From the NCBI RefSeq assembly GCF_023953935.1, contig NZ_JAMLIW010000001.1, positions 186,001 through 250,000 on the forward strand: a DNA stretch of 64,000 bases, given 5' to 3'. The notes beneath the pieces were generated by a model. That model did not search any database and was not told the DNA's origin. It was given only the letters and a program-made list of their open reading frames with translations. Positions 26,907 through 35,466 of the stretch are shown in pieces (position 1 is the stretch's first letter; every line of letters begins with the position of its first letter). Position numbers and translations under genes: made by a program. The stretch is from Thermomonas sp. GTDB taxonomy: Bacteria > Pseudomonadota > Gammaproteobacteria > Xanthomonadales > Xanthomonadaceae.

Positions 26907-27080
26907 TCAGGCGGCGGACTTCTTCACCGCCTTCTTCGCGGCGGTCTTGGTCGCCGTCTTCTTGACAGCAGGTGCCGCGGCGCTGCCGGCGGCCTTCTTC
27001 GCGGGGGCCTTCGGCCGCACGTTGCCAAAGCTGGCGTTGAAGCGCTTGCCCTTGGCGGTCTTGGTATCGCCCTTGCCCAT
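26907..27080 (-). CDS. 30S ribosomal protein Thx-like with lysine-rich tail
   Basis: A 57-residue basic protein. The first 24 residues, MGKGDTKTAKGKRFNASFGN plus VRPK, match the Thx (S31e-like) signature that packs into the head of the 30S subunit. The rest is an Ala/Lys repeat tail (KKTATKTAAKKAVKK) resembling histone-like tails, which is unusual compared with the short Thermus protein. The ATG at 27080 has a GGGAG site upstream; longer in-frame extensions lack support. It is convergent with hutI. Confidence 0.82.
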   Translation of the reverse strand: MGKGDTKTAKGKRFNASFGNVRPKAPAKKAAGSAAAPAVKKTATKTAAKKAVKKSAA

Positions 27081-27145
27081 CGGTGTTGCTCCCGGATCGA
27101 TTCGTTCAGAAGGTGGATCGCGTCGCGCGCGAGTCGGGCATTCTA

Positions 27146-27598
27146 TCACGCGGTTTCGTGCGCGGAACCGCGCACGGCGTCGGCGCAGCGGCCCTGCGCG
27201 CAGGTCGCACCGTGCACGTGCCCGTGGTTGAGGCGCAGGTTTTGCCAATGCGCCAGTCCCACCAGCACCCCGCCGAAGGTCATCACCAGTGCGTGCGGCA
27301 GCACCGAGTGGTGCAAGGGCGCGTACAGGATCGCCAGCCACAGCGCCGCCAACCCCGGCAGCAGCAGCCACAGCGCGCGCACGGCGCGATGGCGACGGTA
27401 CCCCCACGCCAGCACCGCCAGCCCGAACAGGCTGGCAAAGGCCACGAACCCGGCCTCGAAGCCATCACCCAACCACAGCGCCACACCCAGCGAAGGCAGG
27501 GCGGCAATCAGCAATGGCAGCAGCGCGCAATGGATGGCGCAGACCAGGGAGCCGGTCGCGCCGATCCGGTCGAACATTGCAGGGACACGATCGCGCAT
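27146..27598 (-). CDS. MerC-domain membrane protein
   Basis: A protein of about 150 residues with four hydrophobic helices. The Cys pair in CAIHCALLPL (near residue 20) is typical of MerC-type metal-binding membrane proteins. The C-terminal end carries a His/Cys-rich stretch (HGHVHGATCAQGRC) that could bind metal. The start is uncertain: the ATG at 27598 is preferred, with another at 27577; a TTG at 27631 would overlap the regulatory region. It is divergent from the TonB receptor across a Zur box, suggesting a role in zinc handling rather than mercury. Confidence 0.82.
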   Translation of the reverse strand: MRDRVPAMFDRIGATGSLVCAIHCALLPLLIAALPSLGVALWLGDGFEAGFVAFASLFGLAVLAWGYRRHRAVRALWLLLPGLAALWLAILYAPLHHSVLPHALVMTFGGVLVGLAHWQNLRLNHGHVHGATCAQGRCADAVRGSAHETA

Positions 27599-27635
27599 CG
27601 GCAGCGTGACTTCAGGCAGAGGCAGTCTCAATTTT

Positions 27636-27650
27636 TGTTATGTTATAACG
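27636..27650 (+). promoter_or_regulatory. Zur box between the MerC-like and ZnuD-like genes
   Basis: Reading on the minus strand, CGTTATAACATAACA matches the enterobacterial Zur consensus TGTTATANTATAACA at all but two of its fixed positions. It sits 38 bases before the TonB receptor ATG and 37 bases before the MerC-like start, in an AT-rich patch unlike the surroundings, and could control both. The Zur protein itself is encoded at 30097. Confidence 0.75.
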
Positions 27651-27688
27651 TTTGCAATACCCGCGCAACCCGACACGCCATCTCCTCC

Positions 27689-29725
27689 ATGCTTCGCCAC
27701 GCCGCGCATTCCCGCAAGCAGTACGCCACCCGGGCAGCCGTGCTGGCGGCCCTGCTGGGGTCGATCGCACCTGCCAGGGCCCAGCAGACGCCACCCGCCA
27801 CCGCACCGCCGCCACCTGCCACCGACACCCGGCATCCGCCCGAAGAAGAGCATGTCAAGGTCCTCACCGGCCTCGTGGTGACCGGCGGCATGCCGCGGGA
27901 CACCGCGGCCGACCTGGGCAGGCCTGCCGAAGTGCTGTCCGACGAACGCCTCGATGAAAATCGGGCCGCCAGCCTGGGCGACACCGTCGCCAGCGTCCCC
28001 GGCGTGCAAAGCTCCAATTTCGGCCCCGCCGCGGGTCGCCCGATCATCCGTGGTCTGGATGGCCCGCGCGTGCTCATCCTCAACGACGGGCTGGCTTCGC
28101 AGGATGTCTCGACGCTCAGCCAGGACCACGCCCCGGCGGTCGAACCCTTCCTCGCCGACCGGATCGAGGTGTTGAAAGGTCCGGCCACCCTGCTGTACGG
28201 CGGTGGCGCAATCGGTGGCGCGGTCAACGTGGTCGATGGCCGCATCCCCGAGGTGGCCGTCGACAATGGCCTCAGCGGGCGTGCGGAAACCCGCTTCCTC
28301 GCCGCAGCGCAAGGAGGCAATACCAGCATGGTCCGCGTCGATGGCGGCAGCGACCTGTTCGCCCTGCACGCCGATGCGGTGTTTCGCCACGCCCGGGACT
28401 ACGCCACACCGCGGGATCGACAAGCCAATTCCTTCATCGACACGCGGGCCGGCAGTCTCGGCGGCGCGCTGCTGGGCGACTGGGGCTTCGTGGGTCTGTC
28501 GGCGGCGCGTTTCGGGAATATCTACGGCAATCCCGGCGAACCCGACGTGCACCTGCGGATGCGACAGGACCATTACGAATTGAAAGGCGCATTGCGCGAC
28601 GTGTGGGGCGCGGGCAATGGGCTGCGGTTTGCGGCCGGTCACAGCGGCTACGAGCACACCGAATTCGAAGGGGACACGCCCGGCACGGTGTTCCGCAAGA
28701 ACGCCAACGAGGCCCGCCTCGAAGCCAGCTTTGGCAACGCCACACATTGGCAGGGCGTGGTGGGCGTGCAAGCATCGGCAAGCCGCTTCATCGCCATCGG
28801 CGAAGAGGCCTTCGTGCCGGAGACCCGCACCCGGGCCCAGGGCGTGTTCGGCGTGGTCCGCCGAAGTCCCGGCAACGTCCAGCTGGATCTGGGCGCGCGC
28901 ATCGACCATCTCCAATCCAGACCTGTCGGCGGTGCTGCGCGCAGCTTCCACCCGCTGAGTCTTTCCATCGCCGGCGCGTGGAAGTTCGCCCCCCGCTGGA
29001 CGCTGGCCGCCAACTTCGATCATGCCGAACGCGCACCGGCCGAAGAAGAGCTGTTCTCCGATGGCCCGCACGTCGCCACCCTCGCCTACGAGATCGGCGA
29101 TGCCCACTTGCGCAAGGAAACGGCCCGGCAACTGGAGCTGGAACTGCAATACCAATCACCGCGCATGCAAGCCAAGCTGACGGTGTATTCCACCCGCATC
29201 CGCGGCTTCATCCATCTGGCCGAGACCGGCGCGTTCTGGCATTGGGACGATGCAGACAAACTCCTGCCAATCCGCCGATGGACGCAAGCCGATGCCGATT
29301 TCCGCGGGTTCGAAGGCGAGGCCATCTTCCATCTGACCACCAACGCTAGGGGTGACTGGGACCTGCGCGTGTTTGCCGACGGCGTGCGTGCCAGCTTCGA
29401 CAGCGGCGGCAATGTTCCCCGCATCGCACCGTCCCGCCTGGGCGCGCAATTACGCTGGGAAAACCTGGGCTGGCGCGCCGCCCTGGGCGCGATCTGCAGC
29501 CGCCGCCAGAACCACGTTGCGCCCAATGAAACCCCAACCGCCGGCCATACCCTGGTGGATGCGCACGCCGCACGTCACTTCGATACCGGCAACGTCAGCT
29601 GGGAGGTGTTCATCGACGCCAGCAACCTGACCAATCAGGACGCCCGCGTGCACACCTCGTTCCTGAAGGACGTGGTGCTGCTGCCGGGCCGCAGCCTTGC
29701 TTTTGGCGTGCGGGTGTTCTTCTGA
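27689..29725 (+). CDS. ZnuD-like TonB-dependent zinc receptor
   Basis: A 678-residue outer-membrane receptor. The signal peptide ends near residue 32 (APARAQ). A His-bearing segment HPPEEEHVKV precedes the plug, which shows DTVASVPGVQSSNFGPAAGR and VLKGPATLLYGGGAIGGAVN. The beta-barrel has long charged loops and ends in ...VRVFF, a C-terminal Phe typical for outer-membrane insertion. The combination with a Zur box upstream and zur nearby identifies the likely substrate as zinc. The ATG at 27689 begins the signal peptide; its ribosome site is weak. Confidence 0.9.
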   Translation: MLRHAAHSRKQYATRAAVLAALLGSIAPARAQQTPPATAPPPPATDTRHPPEEEHVKVLTGLVVTGGMPRDTAADLGRPAEVLSDERLDENRAASLGDTVASVPGVQSSNFGPAAGRPIIRGLDGPRVLILNDGLASQDVSTLSQDHAPAVEPFLADRIEVLKGPATLLYGGGAIGGAVNVVDGRIPEVAVDNGLSGRAETRFLAAAQGGNTSMVRVDGGSDLFALHADAVFRHARDYATPRDRQANSFIDTRAGSLGGALLGDWGFVGLSAARFGNIYGNPGEPDVHLRMRQDHYELKGALRDVWGAGNGLRFAAGHSGYEHTEFEGDTPGTVFRKNANEARLEASFGNATHWQGVVGVQASASRFIAIGEEAFVPETRTRAQGVFGVVRRSPGNVQLDLGARIDHLQSRPVGGAARSFHPLSLSIAGAWKFAPRWTLAANFDHAERAPAEEELFSDGPHVATLAYEIGDAHLRKETARQLELELQYQSPRMQAKLTVYSTRIRGFIHLAETGAFWHWDDADKLLPIRRWTQADADFRGFEGEAIFHLTTNARGDWDLRVFADGVRASFDSGGNVPRIAPSRLGAQLRWENLGWRAALGAICSRRQNHVAPNETPTAGHTLVDAHAARHFDTGNVSWEVFIDASNLTNQDARVHTSFLKDVVLLPGRSLAFGVRVFF

Positions 29726-29810
29726 TCGATCGTTTGTCGCTGATCGCGCTTTCAGCTGCCGCGTGGCTGGAACTGATACGGGGCGCGGGTCGCAGGGCCA
29801 GTGCTGATGC

Positions 29811-29922
29811 GGTCCGCGGATGGCCAGATCGAGTTTGCCGCTCAATGCTCCGCTTCCGGCTCCGATTCGCGGCCGCAGGCCACCCCTGGTCTGCTCAAAC
29901 CCGACCGGGCCACCCGCGACCC
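29811..29922 (-). repeat. Gamma-family three-way-junction element, copy 1
   Basis: On the minus strand the outer arms (29896-29922 and 29811-29837) pair mainly with G·U wobbles. Inside are an imperfect hairpin (GCAGACCA/TGGCCTGC) and a conserved domain bounded by CCGC and GCGG with GCGAATCGGAGCCGGAAGCG then GAGCATTGAG. The core matches 59658-59765. It lies between the convergent genes znuD-like and zur. The rest of the 29726-30096 gap shows no gene, tRNA or terminator that I can support. Confidence 0.7.
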
Positions 29923-30096
29923 GTGAGCTTCTCGCATTCCACGGCTTTGAATCGACACGTTCGCGCTTGGTGGCTAACCCACCACCACGAATGTCCGGCG
30001 GTGTCGTCGGAGAATGTGCTGAATCCATGCAAAGCAGCCACAAGGCCGCCTCCCTTCGCGGTCGATTCGAGTCTGGCGCACCCGGAAGGAATCAAA

Positions 30097-30585
30097 TCAC
30101 TCTGCCGCGCAGCGCGCGCACAGGCCATGCACTTCCAGCGTCTGCGCCTGCGGCGCAAACCCCAGCGCGCGGGCGGCGGCATCCAGTGAAGACACGATGC
30201 TGGCGTCCTCCAGCTCGGTCGCCGAGTGACAGCGATTGCAGATCAGAAACGGCACCGAATGCTGGGCGCTGTTCGGGTGATGGCAGGCGACGAACGCGTT
30301 GATCGATTCCAGCTTGTGGATGAAACCATTGGCCAGCAGGAAATCCAGCGCCCGGTAGACCGTTGGCGGTGCCGCGATGCCGCCGTCTTCACCATCGCGC
30401 ATCTTGTCGAGCAGGTCATAGGCCTTGATCGGCGCACCGGCGCGAGCGATCAAGGCCAGCACGCGCGCGCGGGTGGCGGTGAGGCGCAGGCCGCGCTCCT
30501 GGCAGGCGCGTTCGACCACGCGCACGAAGTCATCGGCGTCGTGGACGTGGTGGTGCGGATCGATGCAGGCGCGTGACTTGCCCAT
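30097..30585 (-). CDS. zur: Zinc uptake regulator, Fur family
   Basis: A 162-residue Fur-family repressor. The winged-helix DNA-binding domain (RLTATRARVLALI, APPTVYRALDFLLANGFIHKLES) is followed by the metal-binding domain with CHHPNSAQHS and two structural CxxC pairs, Cys116/119 (CNRC) and Cys156/159 (CARC). The CHHPN form, and the placement beside a ZnuD-like receptor and a Zur box, favour Zur over Fur. It stands upstream of gltX on the same strand, but is downstream in transcription, 18 bases from the gltX stop, so they may share a transcript. Confidence 0.92.
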   Translation of the reverse strand: MGKSRACIDPHHHVHDADDFVRVVERACQERGLRLTATRARVLALIARAGAPIKAYDLLDKMRDGEDGGIAAPPTVYRALDFLLANGFIHKLESINAFVACHHPNSAQHSVPFLICNRCHSATELEDASIVSSLDAAARALGFAPQAQTLEVHGLCARCAAE

Positions 30586-30603
30586 GCCGCCATCTTGCCA
30601 CGC

Positions 30604-32007
30604 TCAGGCCGAAGGCAGCATCCCGATGGCGGTATCAATGCGCGCCAGCGCCTCCTCGCGCCCGCACAGGTACACCGTCCAGCCGATATCCGGGCTGACC
30701 TGGGTGCCGGTGATCGCCACCCGCAGCGGCTGGGCGATCTTGCCCATGCCGATGCCCAGTGCTTCCGAAACGGCCTTCACCACATCGTGAATGGCCTCCG
30801 GCTCCCACGCGGGCAAGGTTTGCAACCGCACACGCATTTCCGCCAGAGGTTGCCTCGCGGCATCCTTGAAATGCTTGGCCACCGCCGCCTCATCGTAGGC
30901 GGCCAGCGGGCCAAACCACACCGCCGATTTTTCCGCGATTTCTTTCAGCGTCTGCGCCCGCTCGCGCAACGCAATCACCAGTTCCGCCGGCTTGGGACCG
31001 TGATCCAGATCGTAGCCGGCCTGCTGCAAATGCCAACGCAGATGTTCAGCCACGGCTTCCGGATCATCCGTCTTCAGGTATTGCTGGTTGAGCCAACCCA
31101 GCTTGGCCGGATCCAGACGCGACGCCTTGGCGTTCACATCGGCCAAGTCGAACAGCGCCTGCATTTCGCCGATCGAGAAAATCTCCTGATCGCCATGCGA
31201 CCAACCCAGTCGCACCAGATAATTCAGCAGCGCGTGCGGCAGGTAGCCGGCGTCGCGGTACTGCATCACGTCGGCCGCGCCGGTGCGCTTGGACAGCTTG
31301 GCGCCATGCTCATCGAGGATCATCGGCAGGTGCGCGAAATGCGGCACCGGCGCGCCGAGCGCCTTGTAGATATTGATCTGGCGCGGGGTGTTGTTGACGT
31401 GATCATCGCCGCGCACCACGTCGCTGATGCGCATGTCGATGTCGTCCACCACCACCGCGAAGTTGTAGGTGGCATAGCCGTCGCTGCGGAAAATGACCAG
31501 ATCGTCCAGCTCGCTGTTGGCGATCTCGATGCGGCCTTTCACCTTGTCGTCCCAGGCTACCGTGCCATCCAGCGGATTCTTGAAGCGGATGACGCGGTTG
31601 GGGTCATCGCGCCAGCCCGCATTGGCCTCGCGATACGCACCGTTGTAGCGCGGCTTCTCCTTCGCCGCCTCGGCTGCGGCACGCATCGCCTCCAATTCTT
31701 CCTTGGTTTCGTAGGCGTAATAGGCATGGCCGGACGCGACCAATTGCTCGGCTACCTGCTTGTACCGATCCAAACGATGGGTTTGGTAGATCGGGCCTTC
31801 GTCGTAGTCCAGGCCCAGCCAATCCATCGCTTCCAGAATCGCGTCGATCGCCGCCTGGGTGCTGCGCTCGCGGTCGGTATCCTCGATCCGCAGGATGAAC
31901 TGCCCACCTTTGTGGCGCGCCTCCAGCCAGCAGTACAGCGCGGTGCGGGCACCACCGATGTGCAGGTAGCCGGTCGGCGATGGGGCGAAGCGGGTGCGGG
32001 TGGTCAT
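30604..32007 (-). CDS. gltX: Glutamyl-tRNA synthetase
   Basis: A 467-residue class I synthetase charging tRNA-Glu. The HIGH-type motif is in [16 protein letters not shown] near the N-terminus and the KMSKS-type motif is KLSKRTGA near residue 240. Standard length. The start [13 protein letters not shown] is the family form. It is divergent from lpxH across about 55 bases that must hold both promoters. Confidence 0.97.
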   Translation of the reverse strand: MTTRTRFAPSPTGYLHIGGARTALYCWLEARHKGGQFILRIEDTDRERSTQAAIDAILEAMDWLGLDYDEGPIYQTHRLDRYKQVAEQLVASGHAYYAYETKEELEAMRAAAEAAKEKPRYNGAYREANAGWRDDPNRVIRFKNPLDGTVAWDDKVKGRIEIANSELDDLVIFRSDGYATYNFAVVVDDIDMRISDVVRGDDHVNNTPRQINIYKALGAPVPHFAHLPMILDEHGAKLSKRTGAADVMQYRDAGYLPHALLNYLVRLGWSHGDQEIFSIGEMQALFDLADVNAKASRLDPAKLGWLNQQYLKTDDPEAVAEHLRWHLQQAGYDLDHGPKPAELVIALRERAQTLKEIAEKSAVWFGPLAAYDEAAVAKHFKDAARQPLAEMRVRLQTLPAWEPEAIHDVVKAVSEALGIGMGKIAQPLRVAITGTQVSPDIGWTVYLCGREEALARIDTAIGMLPSA

Positions 32008-32062
32008 GGCAATCGTGAATACGGCAAACGCGTATTTTAGCGTGCCGCCTTACACTGCGCGG

Positions 32063-32785
32063 ATGACCACGCTGTTCATCTCCGACCTGCACCTCGATGC
32101 CGAGCGTCCCGGCATCACTCAGTTGTTCGCCCGATTCCTCGATGGCGAAGCGCGTAGCGCGGATGCGCTCTACATCCTCGGCGACCTGTTCGAGGCCTGG
32201 GTGGGCGACGATGATCCGGCAGAGGCCGGTGCGGTGATATCGGAAACGCTGCACACGCTCGCCGCGTCAGGCGTGCCAGTGTTCTTCATTCGCGGCAACC
32301 GCGATTTCCTGCTGGGCGACACCTATGCCGCTCGCTGCGGCATGACCGTACTGGGCGATCCCACCGTCATCGACCTGTACGGCACGCCGACCCTGATCCT
32401 GCACGGCGATCTGCTGTGCACCGACGACACCGCCTACCAGCAATTCCGCACCCAGACCCGCGCCCCACAGTGGCAAGCGCAGTTCCTTGCGCAGCCGCTG
32501 GCCGCACGGCTGGCCTTTGCCGAGCAGGCACGCGTCACCAGCCGTGCCCGCTATGGCGAACTGCAGGCCAGCGGGCAATCGGAGACGATCACCGACGTCA
32601 CGCCAGCCACGGTGCAGGACTGGTTTGCGCGTTACGGCGTGACGCGCATGATCCACGGCCATACCCATCGCCCCGCCATCCACGACGAAGGCAATGGCCA
32701 CACCCGCATCGTGCTGGGCGACTGGTACACACAGGGCTCGGTGTTGCGGGTGGATGCGGATGGGGTGGCACTGGCGGCGTTGTAG
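32063..32785 (+). CDS. lpxH: UDP-2,3-diacylglucosamine diphosphatase
   Basis: A 240-residue calcineurin-type phosphoesterase making lipid X in lipid A biosynthesis. Metal-binding motifs appear in order: [25 protein letters not shown] and HGHTHRP. Standard LpxH length. The ATG at 32063 starts directly at [11 protein letters not shown] beta-family hairpin lies downstream at 32812-32919. Confidence 0.96.
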   Translation: MTTLFISDLHLDAERPGITQLFARFLDGEARSADALYILGDLFEAWVGDDDPAEAGAVISETLHTLAASGVPVFFIRGNRDFLLGDTYAARCGMTVLGDPTVIDLYGTPTLILHGDLLCTDDTAYQQFRTQTRAPQWQAQFLAQPLAARLAFAEQARVTSRARYGELQASGQSETITDVTPATVQDWFARYGVTRMIHGHTHRPAIHDEGNGHTRIVLGDWYTQGSVLRVDADGVALAAL

Positions 32786-32811
32786 TCAGCCTCAACCCAC
32801 CCTGTCGCCAA

Positions 32812-32919
32812 GCACAGTCGCGGCGGCCTGCCCCCTTCCGCGAATGTCCCCCGGCAACGGCCTGCGGCCGCTGCCTCCGCCTTGATTTCGCTGCAGGGGA
32901 CAAACCGCCGCGACTGTGC
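32812..32919 (-). repeat. Beta-family nested hairpin element, copy B
   Basis: Outer arms 32812-32826 and 32905-32919 pair perfectly over 15 positions (GCACAGTCGCGGCGG). Shorter pairings (GCGAA/TTCGC) lead in. On the plus strand the inner blocks are AATGTCCCCCG and, after a one-mismatch inner hairpin GGCAACGGCC/GGCCGCTGCC (32853-32875), CTCCGCCTTGATTT, a slightly degraded form of the block in copies A and C. It lies between the convergent genes lpxH and the ferritin-like gene. Confidence 0.75.
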
Positions 32920-32923
32920 CCGT

Positions 32924-33745
32924 CTATTGGGCACTGAACGCTTCATCCGCCGCAGCCAGCAAACTCTCCAGTTCTTCCAGGTCAAACCCGGCTTGCAGCC
33001 GCGCTTCGGTATTGAAGGGTTTGTGCAACACACCGCTGGCGTATTCGCGCAACAATTCGCGGAAACGCTCTTTCGGTTCCACACCCGCGCGCGCGCAATA
33101 CCAGCGGTACCAACGCGAACCGGCGGCGACGTGCCCGATTTCCTCGCGCAGGATGATTTCCAGAATGTCGGCAGTCGCGGCATCGCCCAAGCCGCGCAGC
33201 TTCACGATCATTCCCGGCGTGACGTCCAGCCCGCGTGCCTCCAGCACCCGCGGCACCAAGGCCATCCGCGCCAGCCCATCGTGCGCGGTTTTCTCCGCCA
33301 TCTCCCACAGCCCGTTGTGGGCATCGAAATCGCCGTAGTCGTAGCCGAGTTCACGCAGGCGCGTGCGCAGGAAATTGAAGTGGCACGCTTCATCGTGCGC
33401 CACCGACACCCAGTCCGCATGAAACTGCGCCGGCAGGCCGCGAAAGCGATACACCGCATCCCACGCCAGATCCATCGCATTGAATTCGATGTGCGCCACC
33501 GCGTGGATGAAAGCAGCACGGCCTTCCACCGTGCCGAAGCCGCGGCGCGGCAGGTCGCGCGGATGCACCAGCTTGGGTGTGGCCGGTCGGCCCGGCATGC
33601 GGATCGGTTCGGGCGTCGGCGCGTCGTCGGGAACGGTCAATGCACCGCGCGCGAAGGCCTCAGCCATCGCCAGCGTCAGCGCGGGTTTGGCGTCCGGCGT
33701 GTCGGCGTCAAGGCAGGCGCGGGCGGCGGAAAACAGATCTTTCAT
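32924..33745 (-). CDS. DUF455 ferritin-like protein
   Basis: A 273-residue protein of the DUF455 ferritin-like family, with carboxylate/His ligand sets of a di-iron four-helix bundle: HAVAHIEFNAMDLAWDA, VAHDEACHFNFL and LREEIGHVAAGSRWYR. Family members are distantly like tRNA hydroxylase MiaE; the reaction here is unknown. It lies upstream of purF's 3' end, with delta-family elements between them. Confidence 0.87.
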   Translation of the reverse strand: MKDLFSAARACLDADTPDAKPALTLAMAEAFARGALTVPDDAPTPEPIRMPGRPATPKLVHPRDLPRRGFGTVEGRAAFIHAVAHIEFNAMDLAWDAVYRFRGLPAQFHADWVSVAHDEACHFNFLRTRLRELGYDYGDFDAHNGLWEMAEKTAHDGLARMALVPRVLEARGLDVTPGMIVKLRGLGDAATADILEIILREEIGHVAAGSRWYRWYCARAGVEPKERFRELLREYASGVLHKPFNTEARLQAGFDLEELESLLAAADEAFSAQ

Positions 33746-33768
33746 GGCGACAACGAGACTGTCAGGGA

Positions 33769-33843
33769 GGCGCGCGGCGGGGGATGCGTCTCAACCAAGC
33801 GAGTATCGGGGAGCGACTTGAAACGCATCCCCCGTCGCGCGCC
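33769..33843. repeat. Delta-family hairpin element, copy 1
   Basis: Arms 33769-33794 and 33818-33843 pair over 26 positions with two differences. The 23-base loop is CCAAGCGAGTATCGGGGAGC followed by GAC. The loop is nearly identical in copy 2 while the stem differs and stays paired. Confidence 0.78.
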
Positions 33844-33891
33844 TGCCAAGAGCCCGCACTCGTTGCAAGGTGGGGGGTTGCAAGGTGATAG

Positions 33892-33948
33892 TCGGGGTAG
33901 CGTTTCAACCGAGCGAGTATCGGGGAGCAAATTGAAACGCTGCCCCGA
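33892..33948. repeat. Delta-family hairpin element, copy 2
   Basis: Arms 33892-33908 and 33932-33948 pair over 17 positions with one difference. The loop is CCGAGCGAGTATCGGGGAGC followed by AAA. It lies 49 bases after copy 1, directly 3' of purF in transcription. Confidence 0.78.
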
Positions 33949-33969
33949 TCTCCACCCACCACATTGTGC

Positions 33970-35439
33970 CTAGGTCGCTCGCCGCATCTTTTTCGCATCA
34001 TCCGAACGCAGTTGCTTGATGCGTTCGAAGTAGTCGGCATCAACCCCGGTGACGTACTCGCCACTGAAGCAGGAACTGTCGAATGCCCGACCCGGAAATT
34101 TCGGCCCCGCCACCGCCGCTTCCAGATCGGCCAGATCCTGATAGACCAGCCAATCGCAGCCCAGCAGCGCCTCGATTTCCCGTTCGCTGCGCCCATGTGC
34201 CACCAATTCTTCGGCCGAGGGCATGTCGATGCCATACACGTTCGGATGGCGCACCGGCGGCGCGGCCGAGGCCAGATAGACCTTTTTCGCACCGGCATCG
34301 CGCGCCATCTGCACGATCTGTTTGGAGGTCGTCCCGCGCACGATCGAATCATCCACCAGCAGCACCACCCGATTGCGGAACTCCAGCGGGATCGGATTGA
34401 GCTTGCGGCGCACCGATTTCGCCCGTTCGCTCTGCCCCGGCATGATGAAGGTGCGACCGACGTAGCGGTTCTTGATGAAGCCCTCGCGATACTTCACGCC
34501 CAGCGTGTTGGCGATTTCCAGCGCGGAGTCACGGCTGGTGTCCGGGATCGGGATCACCACGTCGATATCGTGATCCGGGCGCTCGCGCAGGATCTTTTCG
34601 CCCAAGGTGACGCCCATGCGCATCCGCGCCTTGTGCACCGAGATGTTCTCGATCATCGAGTCGGGGCGCGCGAAATAGACGTATTCGAAGATGCAGGGCG
34701 TGTGCTTGCCGGGCTGGGCGCATTGGCGCGCGTGGAGGTCGCCGCGGGCGCTGATCACGATGCCCTCGCCCGGCGCCACGTCGCGCAGGCGCTCGAAGCC
34801 AAGGATGTCCAGCGCCGCCGATTCGGAGGCCACCATGTATTCCTCGCCACTGTCCACGCGGCGTTTGCCGAGCACCAGCGGGCGGATGCCGTTGGGGTCG
34901 CGGAACGCGACCACGCCCAGCCCCAGCACCGTGCACACCACCGCATAGCCGCCGCGCACGCGCCGGTTCACGCCTTCCAGCGCGGCGAATACCGCGTCCG
35001 GGGTGAGCGCCTGCTGCTTGTCCAGCTCGTGCGCGAACACGTTGAGCAGGACTTCCGAATCCGAGCCGGTGTTGACGTTGCGGCGATCCTGCTCGAACAC
35101 CTCGCGGCGCAGTGCTTCGGTATTGACCAGATTGCCGTTGTGCGCCAGCGCAATCCCGTAGGGCGAATTGACGTAGAACGGCTGCGCCTCGTCGCTGCCT
35201 TCACTGCCCGCGGTCGGGTACCGACAGTGGGCGATCCCGACCCGGCCCTGCAACAGCGCCATCGCCCTGGCGTCGAACACGTCGCGCACCAGGCCATTGC
35301 CCTTGTGCACCCGCAACCGCGTGCCATGCACGGTGGCGATTCCGGCCGCGTCCTGGCCACGGTGCTGGAGCACGGTCAAGGCGTCATACAGGAGGCCTGC
35401 GACTTCGCCCTGGCCGACGATACCAACGATCCCGCACAT
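33970..35439 (-). CDS. purF: Amidophosphoribosyltransferase
   Basis: A 489-residue enzyme starting purine synthesis: PRPP plus glutamine give phosphoribosylamine. The Ntn nucleophile is Cys2 directly after Met ([11 protein letters not shown]), which is exposed after Met removal. The PRPP-binding loop is [15 protein letters not shown]. No long propeptide. It follows the SPOR gene by 27 bases; cvpA, usually between them in related gammaproteobacteria, is absent here. Confidence 0.97.
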   Translation of the reverse strand: MCGIVGIVGQGEVAGLLYDALTVLQHRGQDAAGIATVHGTRLRVHKGNGLVRDVFDARAMALLQGRVGIAHCRYPTAGSEGSDEAQPFYVNSPYGIALAHNGNLVNTEALRREVFEQDRRNVNTGSDSEVLLNVFAHELDKQQALTPDAVFAALEGVNRRVRGGYAVVCTVLGLGVVAFRDPNGIRPLVLGKRRVDSGEEYMVASESAALDILGFERLRDVAPGEGIVISARGDLHARQCAQPGKHTPCIFEYVYFARPDSMIENISVHKARMRMGVTLGEKILRERPDHDIDVVIPIPDTSRDSALEIANTLGVKYREGFIKNRYVGRTFIMPGQSERAKSVRRKLNPIPLEFRNRVVLLVDDSIVRGTTSKQIVQMARDAGAKKVYLASAAPPVRHPNVYGIDMPSAEELVAHGRSEREIEALLGCDWLVYQDLADLEAAVAGPKFPGRAFDSSCFSGEYVTGVDADYFERIKQLRSDDAKKMRRAT

Positions 35440-35466
35440 CGATTTATTCCCGTGGGCCGTACTGAA

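Noticed and set aside
27146..27598. Mercury resistance operon
   Set aside because: Only a MerC-like protein is present; no merA, merT, merP or merR, and a zinc site controls it.
29726..30096. Possible tRNA or small gene after the TonB receptor
   Set aside because: No cloverleaf or credible reading frame; the area is explained in part by the gamma element.
30097..30585. Annotation of the regulator as Fur (iron)
   Set aside because: Context (ZnuD-like receptor, Zur box) and the double CxxC form favour Zur.
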